A stretch of 6,839 nucleotides of DNA from Bacteroidota bacterium (GTDB lineage Bacteria > Bacteroidota > Bacteroidia > Flavobacteriales_D > Crocinitomicaceae): contig VGML01000111.1 in assembly GCA_016866415.1 (NCBI GenBank), positions 1-6,839 of the forward strand. Direction: 5' to 3'. A program made the translations under genes and the position numbers. The notes beneath the pieces are model-generated. The model did no database searches. It was not told the DNA's origin and was given only the letters and a program-made list of their open reading frames with translations. This document shows, one piece after another, positions 4,294-6,839 of this stretch (positions are counted from its first letter, which is position 1; every line of letters begins with the position of its first letter).

Positions 4294-6839
4294 TTGGCAA
4301 CATCAACTAATTCAACCAGAATTAATTTTGCTTCAAGCAAAAATCAGTTTGAGTATCCAGATTTTTTGGAAATTCAGCTAAAATCTTTCAAGGAGTTTTT
4401 CCAGTTGGAGACTACTCCTGAAAATAGAGAAAGTGAAGGTCTCTTCAAAGTCTTCGCAGAAAATTTCCCAATTACCGACACAAGAAATCAATTTGTACTT
4501 GAATTTTTGGATTATTTCGTTGATCCACCGAGATATACAATTGAAGAATGTATCGAAAGAGGTTTGACTTACAGTGTTCCTCTTAAAGCAAAATTGAAAT
4601 TATATTGTACCGATCCAGAGCACGAAGATTTCGAAACAATCGTTCAGGATGTATATTTAGGTACAATTCCTTATATGACGCCGAAAGGTTCATTTGTGGT
4701 TAACGGCGCTGAGCGTGTTATCGTTTCTCAGTTGCATCGTTCACCAGGTGTCTTCTTCGGTCAAAGTCGCCATGCAAATGGTACCAAACTTTATTCTGCA
4801 AGAATAATTCCGTTCAAAGGTTCTTGGATTGAGTTCGCGACTGATATCAACAATATCATGTACGCATACATTGATCGCAAGAAAAAGCTTCCGGTTACTA
4901 CGCTCTTCCGCGCTATTGGATATGAAACTGATCGCGATATTCTTGAAATTTTTGGTCTTGCGGACGAAATAAAAGTAACTAAGGCAAATATTAAAAAATT
5001 AGTTGGAAGACGTCTTGCTGCTCGTGTCTTGAAAACATGGATTGAGGATTTCGTGGATGAAGATACAGGAGAAGTTGTTTCCATAGAGCGCAACGATGTT
5101 ATCCTTGATCGTGAGTTAGTTATAACTGAAGACCATCTTGATTCAATTTTAGATTCTGGGGTGAAGTCATTAATCCTTCACAAGGAAGATGCTAATTCTA
5201 CGGATTATACTATTATTTATAATACACTTCAAAAAGATATTTCAAACTCTGAAAAAGAGGCTGTTGAGCACATTTATCGTCAGTTAAGAAATGCAGATCC
5301 ACCAGATTATGAAACTGCAAAAGGAGTCTTTGAAAAGTTATTCTTCTCGGATGCTCGTTATGATTTAGGTGAGGTTGGTCGTTTCCGTTTGAATAAGAAA
5401 TTAGGTCTAGACAATTCTGAAGAATCAAGAGTTCTTACTAAAAATGATATTATCAACATAATCAAGTATTTGATTGAATTGATCAATTCAAAAGCTGATA
5501 TTGATGATATCGATCACTTATCAAATCGTCGTGTAAGAACGGTTGGTGAACAACTTTATGCCCAGTTCGGTGTTGGTCTTGCTAGAATGGCACGCACGAT
5601 TCGTGAAAGAATGAATGTTAGAGACAATGAAGTATTTACACCAATCGATTTGATAAATGCGAAAACATTGTCATCAGTTATCAATTCTTTCTTTGGCACG
5701 AATCAGTTATCTCAGTTTATGGATCAAACGAATCCGCTTTCTGAGGTTACTCACAAGAGACGTTTATCAGCGCTCGGTCCAGGTGGACTTTCTCGTGAAA
5801 GAGCAGGATTCGAGGTTCGTGACGTTCACTACACCCATTATGGACGTCTATGTACTATCGAAACACCAGAAGGACCAAACATTGGTTTGATTTCATCTTT
5901 ATGTGTTTTTGCGAAAGTAAACAAACTTGGTTTCATTGAAACGCCTTATCGAAAAGTTGAAAACGGTAAGGTTGTATTAAGTGAAAACCCATTGTACTTG
6001 GCTGCTGAAGAGGAAGATTCAAAAATGATTGCTCAAGCAAACGCTAAAGTTGATGAGAAAGGGAATTTCTTATCAGATGTCGTAAAGGCAAGATATGAAG
6101 GTGATTTCCCAGTTGTTTCTCCGAAGGCTCTTAATTTAATGGATGTTGGAACTAATCAGATTGCCTCTATTGCGGCCTCTTCGATTCCTTTCCTTGAACA
6201 TGATGATGCCAACCGTGCATTGATGGGGTCAAACATGCAACGTCAAGCAGTTCCTTTATTAAAGCCAAATTCACCTATCGTTGGAACGGGTATCGAGCAA
6301 TTAGTTGCCAGAGATTCTCGTGTTTTAATCAACGCAGAAGGAATTGGAGTAGTTGAATACGTTGATTCAAATGAAATAGTAATTCGTTATGATTGGACTT
6401 CTGAGGATAAATTGGTTAGTTTCGATAACGAAGTGACTCGTTATTCTTTGACGAAGTTCATGAAAACAAACCAGAGTACGTGTATCAATTTGAAACCAAT
6501 TGTTAAGAAAGGTGATCGCGTAGAAAAGGGTCAAGTTCTTTGTGAAGGATATGCAACTCAAAGTGGTGAATTAGCGCTTGGACAAAACTTAAAGGTTGCT
6601 TTTATGCCTTGGAAAGGTTACAATTTCGAGGATGCGATTGTAATCTCCGAGAAAGTTGTTCGCGATGATATCTTTACTTCAATTCACATTGATGAATATT
6701 CCTTGGAGGTTCGAGACACAAAACGTGGTATGGAAGAATTAACCTCTGATATTCCAAATGTAAGTGAAGAAGCGACGAAAGACTTAGATGAAAATGGATT
6801 AATTCGAATAGGAGCAGAAATCAAAGAAGGTGACATCTT
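4294..6839 (+). CDS. rpoB: DNA-directed RNA polymerase subunit beta, 3'-truncated by the window edge
   Basis: RpoB is the beta subunit of RNA polymerase and forms much of the catalytic cleft and the rifampicin pocket. The 848 complete codons and two further bases are about two thirds of the ~1270 residues usual in Bacteroidota. Visible landmarks are ENFPITDTRN and LEFLDYFVDPPRY near the N-terminus, SQLHRSPGVFF (residues 145-155), NQLSQFMDQTNPLSE and THKRRLSALGPGGLSRERAGF in the rifampicin region, ETPEGPNIGLI (523-533) and GYNFEDAIVISE (775-786), whose E779/D780 match E. coli E813/D814. Residues matching E. coli D516, H526 and S531 are D477, H487 and S492, the rifampicin-sensitive state. The start is TTG at 4294, giving the family N-terminus MA(T/S). 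No ATG lies between the upstream in-frame stop (4234-4236) and codon 128. The gene follows rplL after a 106-base gap; rpoC would be expected next. Confidence 0.97.
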   Translation, partial: MATSTNSTRINFASSKNQFEYPDFLEIQLKSFKEFFQLETTPENRESEGLFKVFAENFPITDTRNQFVLEFLDYFVDPPRYTIEECIERGLTYSVPLKAKLKLYCTDPEHEDFETIVQDVYLGTIPYMTPKGSFVVNGAERVIVSQLHRSPGVFFGQSRHANGTKLYSARIIPFKGSWIEFATDINNIMYAYIDRKKKLPVTTLFRAIGYETDRDILEIFGLADEIKVTKANIKKLVGRRLAARVLKTWIEDFVDEDTGEVVSIERNDVILDRELVITEDHLDSILDSGVKSLILHKEDANSTDYTIIYNTLQKDISNSEKEAVEHIYRQLRNADPPDYETAKGVFEKLFFSDARYDLGEVGRFRLNKKLGLDNSEESRVLTKNDIINIIKYLIELINSKADIDDIDHLSNRRVRTVGEQLYAQFGVGLARMARTIRERMNVRDNEVFTPIDLINAKTLSSVINSFFGTNQLSQFMDQTNPLSEVTHKRRLSALGPGGLSRERAGFEVRDVHYTHYGRLCTIETPEGPNIGLISSLCVFAKVNKLGFIETPYRKVENGKVVLSENPLYLAAEEEDSKMIAQANAKVDEKGNFLSDVVKARYEGDFPVVSPKALNLMDVGTNQIASIAASSIPFLEHDDANRALMGSNMQRQAVPLLKPNSPIVGTGIEQLVARDSRVLINAEGIGVVEYVDSNEIVIRYDWTSEDKLVSFDNEVTRYSLTKFMKTNQSTCINLKPIVKKGDRVEKGQVLCEGYATQSGELALGQNLKVAFMPWKGYNFEDAIVISEKVVRDDIFTSIHIDEYSLEVRDTKRGMEELTSDIPNVSEEATKDLDENGLIRIGAEIKEGDI

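Noticed and set aside
4791..5093. Minus-strand open frame of 100 codons inside rpoB
   Set aside because: The plus strand here encodes highly conserved RpoB sequence; the antisense frame is Ser/Arg-rich without recognisable domains.
5657..5890. Plus-strand open frame of 77 codons in another frame of rpoB
   Set aside because: It overlaps the rifampicin region of RpoB, whose own frame is continuous, so it is a chance frame and not a frameshift product.
5213..6561. Two further minus-strand open frames inside rpoB (5213-5428 and 6367-6561)
   Set aside because: Both are short, lie opposite continuous rpoB coding sequence and have no family likeness.
1..6839. Search for mobile elements, CRISPR repeats, defence or toxin genes
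   Set aside because: The coding sequence is continuous core gene content with short gaps, and I saw no direct repeats, terminal inverted repeats or unknown genes.

Overview
The window is a piece of core bacterial chromosome carrying translation and transcription genes, all on the + strand: the 3' part of tuf, a tRNA-Trp gene, secE, nusG, rplK, rplA, rplJ, rplL and the first two thirds of rpoB. The likely source is a member of the Bacteroidota, probably a Flavobacteriales-type organism. The evidence is the tuf–trnW–secE–nusG–rplKAJL–rpoB order, the AT-rich composition, the absence of Shine-Dalgarno sequences before every visible start, the non-ATG starts of secE and rpoB, and the protein sequences themselves, such as the RpoB N-terminus and its DVHYTHYGR segment. 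The rank below phylum is a guess from memory of family sequences.

Layout: tuf enters from the left edge without its first ~40 codons and ends at 1069. A strong intrinsic-terminator-like hairpin (1092-1121) follows, and the tRNA-Trp gene starts two bases after its T run. secE begins 18 bases after the tRNA, with nusG close behind. An 80-base gap after nusG holds a hairpin that looks like an L1 autoregulatory leader. The ribosomal protein block rplK-rplA-rplJ-rplL is tightly packed, with gaps of 8, 11 and 36 bases. A second long hairpin with a T6 tail (4203-4247) separates rplL from rpoB, which starts at a TTG and runs off the right edge.

How the genes work together: EF-Tu delivers aminoacyl-tRNA to the ribosome at the L11/L10-L12 stalk region. 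L1 forms the opposite stalk at the E site. NusG couples RNA polymerase (RpoB) to termination and translation. SecE is the clamp subunit of the SecYEG channel. The two hairpins and the leader are natural points for setting the different stoichiometries of EF-Tu, stalk proteins and polymerase.

I see no mobile element, CRISPR array, defence gene or unknown gene. No gene-free stretch exceeds 106 bases. Nothing here looks like a new biological system. The items most worth a second look are the leader before rplK, the terminator abutting the tRNA gene, and the rplL-rpoB junction.
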